Counted from the stretch's first letter, positions 18,635 to 26,951 are shown. The stretch: 64,000 nucleotides of DNA from UBA8752 sp049610565 (GCA_049610565.1 JBMYZR010000004.1:14815-78814), one strand, 5' to 3'. Notes: a model not told the origin generated them from the letters alone. A program made the numbers and translations.

Positions 18635-19161
18635 CACAGGGGGAAACTGACGCCGACCAGGAAACCGCTCATCAAGGTGCCGCCGTCCATCTGGACGAGA
18701 AAGGTCATGTCCTTGTAGGTGTAGCGTCCGCCGATGTGGCCGCTGAGGTTGGTGCCTCCGATGGCGCTGCCGTCATAGGTGCCGGGTGCGGGACCGGCTC
18801 CTGCCCAGCGGTAGCGGTGGGCGTGCCACCCGAGCGTCAGTCCGGCGAAGAGGTCGAAGGGCGGAGGAGCGAGTTCAATGAAGTGGTAATGGCCTTGCAG
18901 CGCCACGCCATAGTATTGATGGGACCACATTCCGGCCGCACCATTTTCCCGGTCGGACTGGAAGGAGGCCATCAGGCTGACCGAAATGTGGTCGTCCACT
19001 GTCTGTTCCACGCCGGCAAACACGGGCAATCCCCGGGTGCTCATGCCCAGCCCGGCATTGATCAGGTCCCACCGCCCTCCGGACTCCAGGCGAACCTGCG
19101 CCTGCCCCGAGTTGTCAAGAACGAGGAAGGCCCCCAATGCGATGATGGCAAAGCGTGTCAC
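18634..19161 (-). CDS. Exported protein of unknown function, beta-barrel-like
   Basis: From the GTG at 19159-19161 the product has 175 residues and begins with a good signal peptide (TRFAIIALGAFLVLDNSGQA). The rest is Gly- and aromatic-rich with alternating strands (YYGVALQGHYHF, FDLFAGLTLGWHAHRYRW, HIGGRYTYKDMTFLVQ), like a small outer-membrane barrel. An in-frame ATG at 19251 would add 30 residues before the signal sequence and would overlap the divergent gene's start, so the GTG, which follows GGGGAGG, seems better. It leads the three-gene operon ending with waaA. Confidence 0.6.
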   Translation of the reverse strand: MTRFAIIALGAFLVLDNSGQAQVRLESGGRWDLINAGLGMSTRGLPVFAGVEQTVDDHISVSLMASFQSDRENGAAGMWSHQYYGVALQGHYHFIELAPPPFDLFAGLTLGWHAHRYRWAGAGPAPGTYDGSAIGGTNLSGHIGGRYTYKDMTFLVQMDGGTLMSGFLVGVSFPL

Positions 19162-19229
19162 GAGCCTCCCCTTCGACTTCGGTTGTAGGCCGAAAAGTTG
19201 TCGATGAAATTCAGTAAATTGTAGACGAA

Positions 19230-21230
19230 ATGAAGATTGACTCAATCGCATGGGCAGAATGGGGGTCCTTCGGACGACCGACCGAAGGTCGCGTGTGCGA
19301 TGGAGTTGACGCAGGCGGGACGAAAAAATTGTCCCCGGTGACCGGTGTCTGTGTGATCCTGGCGCTGTTCATGGGGATGTCCCTTCCCTTGACGTCTGCG
19401 GCCCAGCAGGAAAACAGCCTCGACATCATCGTCGAATTCGAGACGGACCAGACGTTTGCCCCCGGTTGGATCCTGTCCGCTCCGAGGTTCAGCTCCAACC
19501 TGACCTATCCGATGGTCATCGATGCGACGGGCGCCGACCGGTTCAACGACCTCAGGCCCTATGAGGGCTTCAACTTCGACCACCATGAGGATGGCCGTCT
19601 CGCCTGGTTCTCCACGTTTGACGGGTGGTGGCACGTCATGGACAGTTCGCTCGCCGTGGCCGAGATTGTCGACATCGAGGGGCCGGAGATGGATTTCCAT
19701 GACCTCGAACTCAGGGCGGATGGCACCCGATTGCTGTTGGCACAGGATTTCATCGATGTCAATGTGGCCGACAGCGTGCCCGACCCCTCCAATCCCTGGC
19801 GGGTGGTGATCGATTGCATCATCCAGGAGGTGGATGAGGCAGGGAACCTGCTCTGGGCGTGGCGGGCCACGGACCACATTCCGCCCACCGTCTGTACCCA
19901 TTGCAACTGGCAGGCTTCCTTGATCGATGCCTACCATCACAATGCCTTCCAAACGCTGGAGAACGGAGACCTTCTCGTGTGCTTCCGCAATGCGGACATG
20001 GTCGTGCGCATTGACAAGCAGACGGGTGAGGTCGTCTGGCAACTCGGTGGCCCCGGCAGCGATTTCGCATTCACCGATGCCGATGGTCCCTTTGCGCAAC
20101 AGCACGACGCCCACTGGCTGGAGGGCGACCGCATCTTGCTGTTCGACAACGCCACGGGCAGTCAGCCGCTGACGTCGCGGGGCGTTGAGTACCAATTGGA
20201 CTTCGATGCCGGCACAGCCACCATCCTGGCCACGTGGCCCCATCCGGACGGCAGTTTCGCCGGTTCTCAAGGCAGCATCCAACGCCTCGAGAATGGGGGC
20301 ACGCTCATCGGTTGGGGCACGGCAGGTTCCGAGGAACATGGCGGGGGCATGGTGTCCGAATACGACGCGTCCGGAGCGCTGGTCGGGACGATTTACTTCC
20401 CGGCCAACCACTGGAATTACCGCGCGAGGAAGGTGCCCGAGGACCAGTTGCCCTTGCGCATCGGATGCAGGAATCCGCTGGCGTGCAACTTCGATCCGGC
20501 CGCCATCGTCGATGGGGACTGCATTGTCATCAGCCAACCCTGTGACGATGGCAACCCCTGCACGGTGCAGGACGCCATCACCAACCAGTGCGAATGCCTG
20601 GGGGAATCCCTCGCCGGCAATCCGGAAGAAGGACAGTGCCTGGACCCGATGGCGGTGAACTACGACCCGTGTTCGGTCCTGACGTTCGACGATGGAAGTT
20701 GCGTGTATGAACTGGAGTTCCGGGTGGATGCGACAGGCTGGCAGACGGTGCCGGATGCGGTGAGCGTGTCGTGGGCCGGTCAGCCCGGCTTGGCCCTGCA
20801 ACCCGGAGGATTCGGTACGTGGACGGGAAGCCTGCTGGTGGGGAACGGCATCTGGACGGTGGAGCTGATGGCGGATGGCGCTTCAGACGGGCTGGTCCGG
20901 GAGGTCGACCTGACGTGGCCGGTGTCCTGGGATGGCGAGCCCATCCACTTCTGCCTCGGCGAGGCCGCGGCGCTGTGTCCCGGCTGTCAGGATCCGGACG
21001 ACCCGCGCTTCTCGCCGTTTGCCGGAGACAATGCGCTGTGCGGCCAAAGCGTCGGCGTGGGGTGCACGGAGCCCGAGGCCGTCAACTTCGATGCCAGCGC
21101 CTTCTTCGATGACGGGTCGTGCCAGTTCAATCCAACCAACGATTGCCCACAGGACCTGACGGGCGATGGGTTCGTCGGGGTGTCCGACATCCTCGACCTG
21201 CTGACCTACTTCGGCAACCTCTGCGACTGA
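19230..21230 (+). CDS. Secreted arylsulfotransferase-like protein with C-terminal EF-hand
   Basis: The 666-residue product resembles arylsulfotransferase (ASST)-type beta-propeller proteins over about residues 90-410: HHNAFQTLENGDLLVCFRNAD, GEVVWQLGGPGSDF, QHDAHWLEGDRILLFDN, GSIQRLENGGTLIGWG. Three degenerate CNYD modules follow (GCRNPLACNFDP, AVNYDP, GCTEPEAVNFDA), then a C-terminal EF-hand (LTGDGFV) and the ending FGNLCD. A hydrophobic signal (residues about 33-58) is preceded by an unusually long 32-residue N-region from the ATG at 19230, so a later GTG or TTG start is possible. TAAATTG at 19215-19221 is a candidate -7 box. The 3' end overlaps the convergent response regulator by 25 bases. 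The substrate is unknown. Confidence 0.75.
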   Translation: MKIDSIAWAEWGSFGRPTEGRVCDGVDAGGTKKLSPVTGVCVILALFMGMSLPLTSAAQQENSLDIIVEFETDQTFAPGWILSAPRFSSNLTYPMVIDATGADRFNDLRPYEGFNFDHHEDGRLAWFSTFDGWWHVMDSSLAVAEIVDIEGPEMDFHDLELRADGTRLLLAQDFIDVNVADSVPDPSNPWRVVIDCIIQEVDEAGNLLWAWRATDHIPPTVCTHCNWQASLIDAYHHNAFQTLENGDLLVCFRNADMVVRIDKQTGEVVWQLGGPGSDFAFTDADGPFAQQHDAHWLEGDRILLFDNATGSQPLTSRGVEYQLDFDAGTATILATWPHPDGSFAGSQGSIQRLENGGTLIGWGTAGSEEHGGGMVSEYDASGALVGTIYFPANHWNYRARKVPEDQLPLRIGCRNPLACNFDPAAIVDGDCIVISQPCDDGNPCTVQDAITNQCECLGESLAGNPEEGQCLDPMAVNYDPCSVLTFDDGSCVYELEFRVDATGWQTVPDAVSVSWAGQPGLALQPGGFGTWTGSLLVGNGIWTVELMADGASDGLVREVDLTWPVSWDGEPIHFCLGEAAALCPGCQDPDDPRFSPFAGDNALCGQSVGVGCTEPEAVNFDASAFFDDGSCQFNPTNDCPQDLTGDGFVGVSDILDLLTYFGNLCD

Positions 21231-21934
21231 TCTCCAGTGCGAGCGGGCCCTTCCAACCGGAAGCCCACGCCGTGCAAGGTGTCGAGCCGCACACTGGGGT
21301 CGGCCTTGAGAATCTTGCGGAGCCGGGCAATGTAGACGTCCATGCTCCGCCCGATGAAGTATCCGGATTCCCCCCACACGAGTCGACCGATGAGGTCGCG
21401 CTCGGTCGTGCGGCCCTCACGCTGCATCAAGAGTTTGAGGACATCGCCCTCCTTTCGGGTCAGCCGCTGTTCTCCGCCTGGCCAGCGCAGCACATAGGAC
21501 TCCCGGTCGAGCGCGAATGACCCGACGCGGAGCACGTTGGGTTGCCGGTCTGCCGCCGCGCCTGACCGCTTGAGCAAGCTGCCAATGCGGAGGAGCAGTT
21601 CTTCGTTGTCGAACGGTTTGATCACGTAATCGTCGGCCCCGGCGCGCAATCCGCGAACGCGGTCCTCCACCCGGTCCCGCGCCGTGAGCAGCAGGATGGG
21701 CAGCGAGGGCGCCACCTTCCGCAGGTCCTCGGTCAGGGAGAAGCCGTCCCTGCCGGGCAGCATCACATCCAACACGGCGAGGTCGATGGGGTTGGCGTGA
21801 AAGGCGGGCAAGGCCTCGCGGCCGTCCCGGATCAGCGTCACCGCATGCCCCTCCATCCGCAGGAGGTCGTGCAGGATCAAGCCGAGCGTGGGGTCATCCT
21901 CCACGAGGAGGAGGTGTCGTGGGGCATCGCTCAT
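21206..21934 (-). CDS. Two-component response regulator, OmpR/PhoB family
   Basis: A 242-residue protein with an N-terminal receiver domain (acidic pair in VEDDP, phospho-acceptor Asp56 in LAVLDVMLPG, Lys106 in VIKPF) and a C-terminal winged-helix DNA-binding domain (RKEGDVLKLLMQREGRTTERDLI). It should bind DNA when phosphorylated by the histidine kinase, whose gene is upstream and overlaps it by 4 bases (ATGA). The stop lies inside the 3' end of the convergent arylsulfotransferase-like gene. Targets are unknown. Confidence 0.92.
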   Translation of the reverse strand: MSDAPRHLLLVEDDPTLGLILHDLLRMEGHAVTLIRDGREALPAFHANPIDLAVLDVMLPGRDGFSLTEDLRKVAPSLPILLLTARDRVEDRVRGLRAGADDYVIKPFDNEELLLRIGSLLKRSGAAADRQPNVLRVGSFALDRESYVLRWPGGEQRLTRKEGDVLKLLMQREGRTTERDLIGRLVWGESGYFIGRSMDVYIARLRKILKADPSVRLDTLHGVGFRLEGPARTGDQSQRLPK

Positions 21935-23205
21935 GACCGCTGTGCCGGAAGGGTCAGGGTGAACAGGGAGCCGCCGCCGTCCCGCCGCGTGCAGCGGATG
22001 CGCCCCCCGTGCCCTTCCACGATGGAGCGGACATAGTGGAGGCCGAGTCCGAAGCCCTTCACGTCGTGCCGGTCTCCGGTGGGGACGCGGTGGAACCGGT
22101 CAAAAATGCGCTCGAGGTGGTCGGCCGGGACGCCAATCCCGCGGTCCGCCACGGTCAGGGTCCATGCGGATCCGGCGTTGGAGGAGCGCTCGAGTTCGAC
22201 CTCGATGTCGGGAGGCGCGTCACCGCGGTACCGGATGGCATTGTCAATCAGGTTGCTCAGCACCCCATCCATGTGGGTGGCATCCCCGGTGAACCCCGTG
22301 TCGACGGACGTCTCGGGCACGTGGGCGGTGATCCGCCCTTCCAGTTTCTGGACGGTCGGCATGGCGGAATCGACCCCGCGCAGGGCCCACTCCCGGAGGT
22401 CCATCGGGTCCGAGGACAAGCGGACGTTGCCTTGCTCGACCGTGGCCATTTCCATGACCTTTTCCACCTGGCGACGCATCCGTCCGTTCTCGCTCAGGAT
22501 GAGCCCGAGATAACGCGCCCTGGCGTCCGCATCCCCACCGATGTCCTCGCGCTGGAGGAGCTGCGCCCCGGATTCGATCGAGGCGATCGGCGTCTTGAAC
22601 TCGTGGGTCATGTTGTTGATGAAGTCCTCCCGCACCTCGGACAGGCGCTTCTGTTTCAGGACAATGGAGATGGCGTAGACGAACGTGCCCAGCACGAGCA
22701 GTTGCAGGATGCTGGCCAGCAGCCAGCGGTCGAGGCTCATCAGGATGTCCGCGCGCCGGTCCGGAAACCGGATGCCGAAATAATGGCCGTCCCGGTCAAA
22801 CCTCGGGGGCATCGCCTCCACCGATTCAACCCCGCCCACGTGCCCGCCGTACACGATGCTGTCGCTGAAGCAATCGTAGATCGCGTAATCGAAGGGCGCA
22901 TCCAGCGCCGCCCGCTCGAAGGACTCCCGCAGCAGGGCCTCGAGGAGAAAGGGGTGGAGGGTGTCGTTGAGGTTGGCCACGAAGGCGTTCGAGGCCTGCT
23001 GCCGCACGGGCTCGACCACGGCGCTGTCCCCGCGCATGGACTGGATCTGGTCCACCACCTCGGTCAAGGCGATGACGACCCGGTCGTTGAACTCCCGTTC
23101 ACCCAGGTCGACCGCCTGCTGCAACCAGATCAGCTGGAGCACCAGCGTTCCGGAAATGGACAGGAGGCCGGTCAGGATGAGCAGTCGGATGCGGCGTCGG
23201 GACAC
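21931..23205 (-). CDS. Membrane sensor histidine kinase
   Basis: The 424-residue protein has two membrane helices (about 7-28 and 161-183) around a 130-residue periplasmic sensor region, then a HisKA domain with His201 in NMTHEFKTP and a HATPase domain (LIDNAIRYRGD, DRGIGVP, GFGLGLHYV). It should phosphorylate the coupled OmpR-type regulator. The start is a GTG at 23203-23205; TAAATTG (minus strand, 23211-23217) lies only 5 bases before it, so the transcript may be leaderless. The signal sensed cannot be told. Confidence 0.9.
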   Translation of the reverse strand: MSRRRIRLLILTGLLSISGTLVLQLIWLQQAVDLGEREFNDRVVIALTEVVDQIQSMRGDSAVVEPVRQQASNAFVANLNDTLHPFLLEALLRESFERAALDAPFDYAIYDCFSDSIVYGGHVGGVESVEAMPPRFDRDGHYFGIRFPDRRADILMSLDRWLLASILQLLVLGTFVYAISIVLKQKRLSEVREDFINNMTHEFKTPIASIESGAQLLQREDIGGDADARARYLGLILSENGRMRRQVEKVMEMATVEQGNVRLSSDPMDLREWALRGVDSAMPTVQKLEGRITAHVPETSVDTGFTGDATHMDGVLSNLIDNAIRYRGDAPPDIEVELERSSNAGSAWTLTVADRGIGVPADHLERIFDRFHRVPTGDRHDVKGFGLGLHYVRSIVEGHGGRIRCTRRDGGGSLFTLTLPAQRS

Positions 23206-23286
23206 ACCGCCAATTTACGCCTCCGGCCTTCGTCCGGCCGTGCCGGGCGTCCGGTCACTTTGGATGGATGTCGTAGTTTCGACGCC

Positions 23287-24114
23287 GTGACGATTCACGC
23301 GAACCTTCCTTTCGCAACCGGCCGCATCCTTCGGCCATTCCTGACCCTCGCAGCGCTGGTGGCCGCTTCCGGACTCTCCGCACAGCAAGCCATCGAGACC
23401 TCGGGCCTGTACCAGGGCGAGAACCTGTTGGTGGTCAACGAGACCAACCCGGATGGGGTGGGCTTCTGTTGCTACGAAGTGCGGGTCAATGGCCTCGTGA
23501 CCGGCGATCAGGTCAACTCCCATGCGTTCGAAATCGACCTGCGCAGCCACGGCATCGCGCTGGGCAAGGGCGTCGCCGTGCGATTGCTGCACCGCCCGGG
23601 TTGCGCGCCGCGCATCCTCAACCCCGAGGTCATCGCCCCCTCCCCAGGATTCGAATTGATCTCGTTTGATGCCGACAAGAGTGGAGAGGTCAAGTGGGTC
23701 ACCTCCGAGGAGCGGGGCCGCATGCCCTTTGTCCTTCAGCAGCTCAAATGGGGCAAATGGGTGGATGTGGTCCGCATCGATGGTCTGGGCGGCCCCGGAC
23801 AGCGCCATTACCAGACGGTCATCCAGCCGATCCGGGGGGAGAACATCCTGCGGTTGACCCACCTCGGACCCGACGGCGCCCTCGAAGTCAAGGGCGAGGC
23901 CCGGTTCACGTCCAGCACCAAGGCGCTCGGATTCCGTTACGATCCCCGCGACCAGCGCATCGTGTTCACCGCCGAGACGCAGTACGAGGTGGTCGACACC
24001 TTCGGCACGGTGGTGCTGCAGGGGCATGGCAAGGAGGTCATCCTTCGCTATCTTGCGCGTGGCGAGTACTTCGTCAACTACGGCGCCCGGTCCGAGACCT
24101 TCAAGAAGCGCTGA
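23287..24114 (+). CDS. Exported protein of unknown function with type IX-like C-terminal strand
   Basis: A 275-residue product beginning at GTG 23287 (no in-frame ATG exists before the conserved part). A signal peptide ends near residue 26 (SGLSAQ). The body is not recognised. The last 45 residues (YEVVDTFGTVVLQGHG... ARGEYFVNYGARSETFKKR) resemble the beta-strand-rich tail of Por secretion C-terminal domains (V-x-D-x-x-G-x-V ... G-x-Y-x-V ... K-x-x-x), but it is shorter than usual. It is divergent from the histidine kinase and upstream of the DUF4290 gene by 44 bases. Confidence 0.65.
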   Translation: MTIHANLPFATGRILRPFLTLAALVAASGLSAQQAIETSGLYQGENLLVVNETNPDGVGFCCYEVRVNGLVTGDQVNSHAFEIDLRSHGIALGKGVAVRLLHRPGCAPRILNPEVIAPSPGFELISFDADKSGEVKWVTSEERGRMPFVLQQLKWGKWVDVVRIDGLGGPGQRHYQTVIQPIRGENILRLTHLGPDGALEVKGEARFTSSTKALGFRYDPRDQRIVFTAETQYEVVDTFGTVVLQGHGKEVILRYLARGEYFVNYGARSETFKKR

Positions 24115-24158
24115 GTCCCCGGCCCTCGGGCCGACCACATTTTCCAGTCCACTGCGAC

Positions 24159-24806
24159 ATGCCCACTTCTCCCGCCACGACGGCCTTTGACGGCTTGACC
24201 TACAACAGCCGCCGCCCCGACATCGCCATCCCCGAATACGGCCGGGTCGTCCACGACATGGTGGCCCATTGCATCACCATCGAAGACCGGGAGGAGCGCA
24301 GCAAATGCGCCGCGGCCATCGTCAGCGTCATGCGCACCCTCGTGCCCGGCTCCAAGGAAATGACCGACCACGAGGAAAAGCTGTGGGGTCACCTCCACGT
24401 CATGTCCGGTTGGTCCCTCGACATCGACGCCCCGTTCCCGCCGCCGGCCAAGCCCGACGAGGACCCCGGCCCGGAGTCGCTGACCTACACGCAGATCGGC
24501 AAGCGGCCTTCCTTCTACGGACGGATTGTGGAGGACCTGATCGCCAAGGCGATGGAAATGCCGGAAGGGGAGGAGCGCGCCGCCTTGGCCATGATGATCG
24601 CCAACCTCCTGAAGCGCCAGTACCTCACTTGGAACAAGGGCGCCGTGGAGGATGCCCTGATCCGGGCCCAGCTCCGCGAGATGTCGGGAGGTGCCCTGGA
24701 CGTGCCCGCCGAGAAGGAACTGGTCTCCTCCAGCGAGATCCTCAAAAGCAAGCGGAAGACCTCCAACAACTTCCGCCAGCACCGCGGCGGAAAGCGGAAG
24801 CGCTGA
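24159..24806 (+). CDS. DUF4290 family protein
   Basis: The 215-residue cytoplasmic protein matches the DUF4290 family, found mainly in Bacteroidota and often next to murA, as here. Visible features are LTYNSRRPDIAIPEYGR at the start, a mostly helical middle with EEKLWGHLHVMSGW, and a very basic C-terminal tail (SKRKTSNNFRQHRGGKRKR) that might bind nucleic acid. No catalytic motif is apparent. The ATG is at 24159-24161; murA starts 119 bases after the stop. Confidence 0.8.
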   Translation: MPTSPATTAFDGLTYNSRRPDIAIPEYGRVVHDMVAHCITIEDREERSKCAAAIVSVMRTLVPGSKEMTDHEEKLWGHLHVMSGWSLDIDAPFPPPAKPDEDPGPESLTYTQIGKRPSFYGRIVEDLIAKAMEMPEGEERAALAMMIANLLKRQYLTWNKGAVEDALIRAQLREMSGGALDVPAEKELVSSSEILKSKRKTSNNFRQHRGGKRKR

Positions 24807-24925
24807 TTCCCGTCCCCGGATGCCGCCCTCGCGGCCTCCCGGCTGCCTTGTCGAAAACAACCCCCGCCCCGGGTCACTTGCCCCTTGCCCTGTCCCACCT
24901 TGGGAGGCAAACCATTGACCACGCC

Positions 24926-26239
24926 ATGGGCACTTTCGTCATCGAGGGAGGGCATCCCCTCAACGGATCCATCACCCCGCAGGGCGCCAAGAACGAGGCG
25001 CTCCAGGTGGTGTGCGCCGTCCTGCTGACTTCCGAACCCGTCACGATTTCCAACCTGCCGGACATCGTCGACGTCAACCGCCTCATCGACCTGCTGTCCT
25101 CCATGGGCGTCAAGGTCGAGAAGGTCGATGCCGGCACCTTCCGGTTCCAGGCCGATGACGTGAACCTCGACTACCTCGAGGGCCCCGAGTTCCGACAGAA
25201 GGGGAGCGGGCTGAGGGGCAGCGTGATGGTCATGGGCCCGCTGCTGAGCCGCTTCGGCAAGGGCTACATCCCCAAGCCGGGCGGAGACAAGATCGGCCGC
25301 CGCCGAATGGACACGCACTTCATCGGCTTCGAGAACCTGGGCGCCAGCTTCCGCTACGATGCGGGCGAGACCTTCTACCGCGCCGAAGCGCCCAATGGGC
25401 TGCAGGGCAACCACATGCTCCTCGACGAGGCGTCCGTCACCGGCACGGCCAACATCGTGATGGCGGCGGCGCTGGCCAAGGGCACCACGACCATCTACAA
25501 CGCGGCCTGCGAGCCCTATCTCCAACAGCTCTGCAAGATGATCAACCGCATGGGCGGCAAGATTTCCGGCGTGGGGTCCAACCTGCTGACCATCGAGGGG
25601 GTCGAGTCCTTGGGCGGTTGCGACCACCGCTGCCTGCCGGACATGATCGAGATCGGCAGCTTCATCGGCATGGCGGCGATGACACGCGGAGAGGTCACGA
25701 TCAAGGACGTCAGCTGGGACGACCTCGGCCAGATTCCCCGGGTCTTCCAGCGCATGGGCATCCAGTTGGAGCGCAAAGGGGAGGACCTCTACGTCCCGGC
25801 CCAGGACCACTATGAGATTGACACCTTCATCGACGGCTCCATCCTGACGGTGGCCGATGCGCCTTGGCCGGGATTCACGCCGGACCTGCTGTCCATCCTT
25901 CTCGTGACCGCCACCCAGGCCCGGGGCAGCGTCCTCGTGCACCAGAAGATGTTCGAATCCCGCCTGTTCTTCACGGACAAGCTCATCGACATGGGGGCCC
26001 AGATCATCCTCTGCGATCCGCACCGGGCGACCGTCATCGGTCTGGACCGGAAGGCGCCGTTGCGCGGCGTGACCATGACCTCGCCGGACATCCGGGCCGG
26101 CGTTTCCCTGCTGATTGCGGCCCTGTCGGCAGAGGGCCGGTCGACCATCCACAACATCGGCCAGATCGACCGCGGGTACCAGTACATCGAGCACCGTTTG
26201 CGGGCGCTGGGTGCCCACATCGAGCGCCTTGCAGACTGA
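24926..26239 (+). CDS. murA: UDP-N-acetylglucosamine 1-carboxyvinyltransferase
   Basis: The 437-residue enzyme transfers enolpyruvate from PEP to UDP-GlcNAc, the first committed step of peptidoglycan synthesis. It has the N-terminal GAKNEAL motif (Lys22 and Asn23, substrate contacts), the flexible loop region around 117-130 and the C-terminal DIRAGVSLLIAAL block. In the loop the residue at the usual catalytic/fosfomycin-binding Cys is Asp121 (KPGGDKIGRRR). Asp at this site keeps activity and gives fosfomycin resistance in MurA of Mycobacterium and Chlamydia. The ATG at 24926 gives the standard MGTFVIEGG start. It follows the DUF4290 gene in the same direction. Confidence 0.95.
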   Translation: MGTFVIEGGHPLNGSITPQGAKNEALQVVCAVLLTSEPVTISNLPDIVDVNRLIDLLSSMGVKVEKVDAGTFRFQADDVNLDYLEGPEFRQKGSGLRGSVMVMGPLLSRFGKGYIPKPGGDKIGRRRMDTHFIGFENLGASFRYDAGETFYRAEAPNGLQGNHMLLDEASVTGTANIVMAAALAKGTTTIYNAACEPYLQQLCKMINRMGGKISGVGSNLLTIEGVESLGGCDHRCLPDMIEIGSFIGMAAMTRGEVTIKDVSWDDLGQIPRVFQRMGIQLERKGEDLYVPAQDHYEIDTFIDGSILTVADAPWPGFTPDLLSILLVTATQARGSVLVHQKMFESRLFFTDKLIDMGAQIILCDPHRATVIGLDRKAPLRGVTMTSPDIRAGVSLLIAALSAEGRSTIHNIGQIDRGYQYIEHRLRALGAHIERLAD

Positions 26240-26265
26240 CGGGGCATCCTTGTCCGTTCCCTCCG

Positions 26266-26272
26266 TAAATTG
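26266..26272 (+). promoter_or_regulatory. Candidate -7 box of the tlpA-like gene
   Basis: TAAATTG, 9 bases before the ATG, equals boxes found before the arylsulfotransferase-like gene and the histidine kinase gene. It is a shortened form of the TAnnTTTG element. A matching TTG at the -33 position is not obvious. Confidence 0.35.
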
Positions 26273-26281
26273 ACAATCCAA

Positions 26282-26824
26282 ATGAGCACGATGTCCCTTC
26301 CCCGTCCTTCCCTCGCCCTTCTGTTGGGTGTTCTCGCCTTCAGTGCATCGGCCTTTGCGCAAGAGCCCCGCGTCGGCACCAACATCGGCGACAAGGCGCC
26401 CGAGCTGGTGCTCCAGGGCATCGAGGGAGACGAGGTTCGCCTCAGCGACCTCGAGGGCCAACTGGTCCTCGTCGACTTCTGGGCCAGCTGGTGTGGACCC
26501 TGCCGGCGGGAGAACCCCAATGTGGTCAACGCCTTCAAGAAGTACCGCAAGGCCAAGTTCAAGTCGGCCGACGGCTTCACCATCGCCAGCGTGTCGCTGG
26601 ACCGCAAGCAGGAGAGCTGGGAAAAGGCCGTGAAGCAGGACCAGCTCGACTGGGATTGGCACGGCAGCGACCTCGCCGGTTGGGACAGTGAAGCGGCGGC
26701 CCTGTATGGGGTCAGCAGCATCCCGATGAGCTTCCTCGTGGACGAGAACGGCATCATCGTCGCCAAGAACCTCCGGGGCATGGAGCTCCACATCCAGATC
26801 GACAAGCACGTTGAGCGCCTCTGA
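26282..26824 (+). CDS. Periplasmic thioredoxin-like (TlpA/ResA family) protein
   Basis: The 180-residue product has a signal peptide (ending SASAFAQ) followed by an AhpC/TSA-TlpA thioredoxin fold: FWASWCGPCRRENP holds the CxxC redox pair, and the cis-Pro loop is SSIPMSFLVDENG. It probably reduces disulphides of exported proteins or cytochrome c. The ATG at 26282 is the first in frame; a TTG at 26270 would only add four residues. An inverted repeat (TGACCTG/CAGGTCA, 26822-26828 and 26834-26840) overlaps the stop but lacks a T-run. Confidence 0.87.
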   Translation: MSTMSLPRPSLALLLGVLAFSASAFAQEPRVGTNIGDKAPELVLQGIEGDEVRLSDLEGQLVLVDFWASWCGPCRRENPNVVNAFKKYRKAKFKSADGFTIASVSLDRKQESWEKAVKQDQLDWDWHGSDLAGWDSEAAALYGVSSIPMSFLVDENGIIVAKNLRGMELHIQIDKHVERL

Positions 26825-26869
26825 CCTGTCTGTCAGGTCAACACGGGCGAACTGACAACCGGTCGCCAG

Positions 26870-26893
26870 TCCTGTCACGTGTCCTGTCACGTT
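26870..26893. repeat. 12-bp tandem repeat upstream of grpE
   Basis: Two copies of TCCTGTCACGTG (second ending GTT) lie head to tail at 26870-26881 and 26882-26893, identical at 11 of 12 positions, about 60 bases before the chosen grpE start. It could be a regulator site. No CIRCE (HrcA) element was found in this gap. Confidence 0.5.
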
Positions 26894-26951
26894 GTCGGCC
26901 ACGGACCGCGTGGCACGGCGATTGGACATGGCGCCTCAAATTCGCCACCCC

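Noticed and set aside
26822..26840. Intrinsic terminator after the tlpA-like gene
   Set aside because: The 7-bp hairpin overlaps the stop codon but has no T-run on either side.
24515..26929. 804-codon open frame on the minus strand opposite murA
   Set aside because: The plus strand encodes full-length MurA, DUF4290 and TlpA-like proteins with clear motifs; the antisense product has none.
26825..26951. CIRCE heat-shock element before grpE
   Set aside because: No TTAGCACTC-N9-GAGTGCTAA-like inverted repeat was found; only the 12-bp tandem repeat is present.
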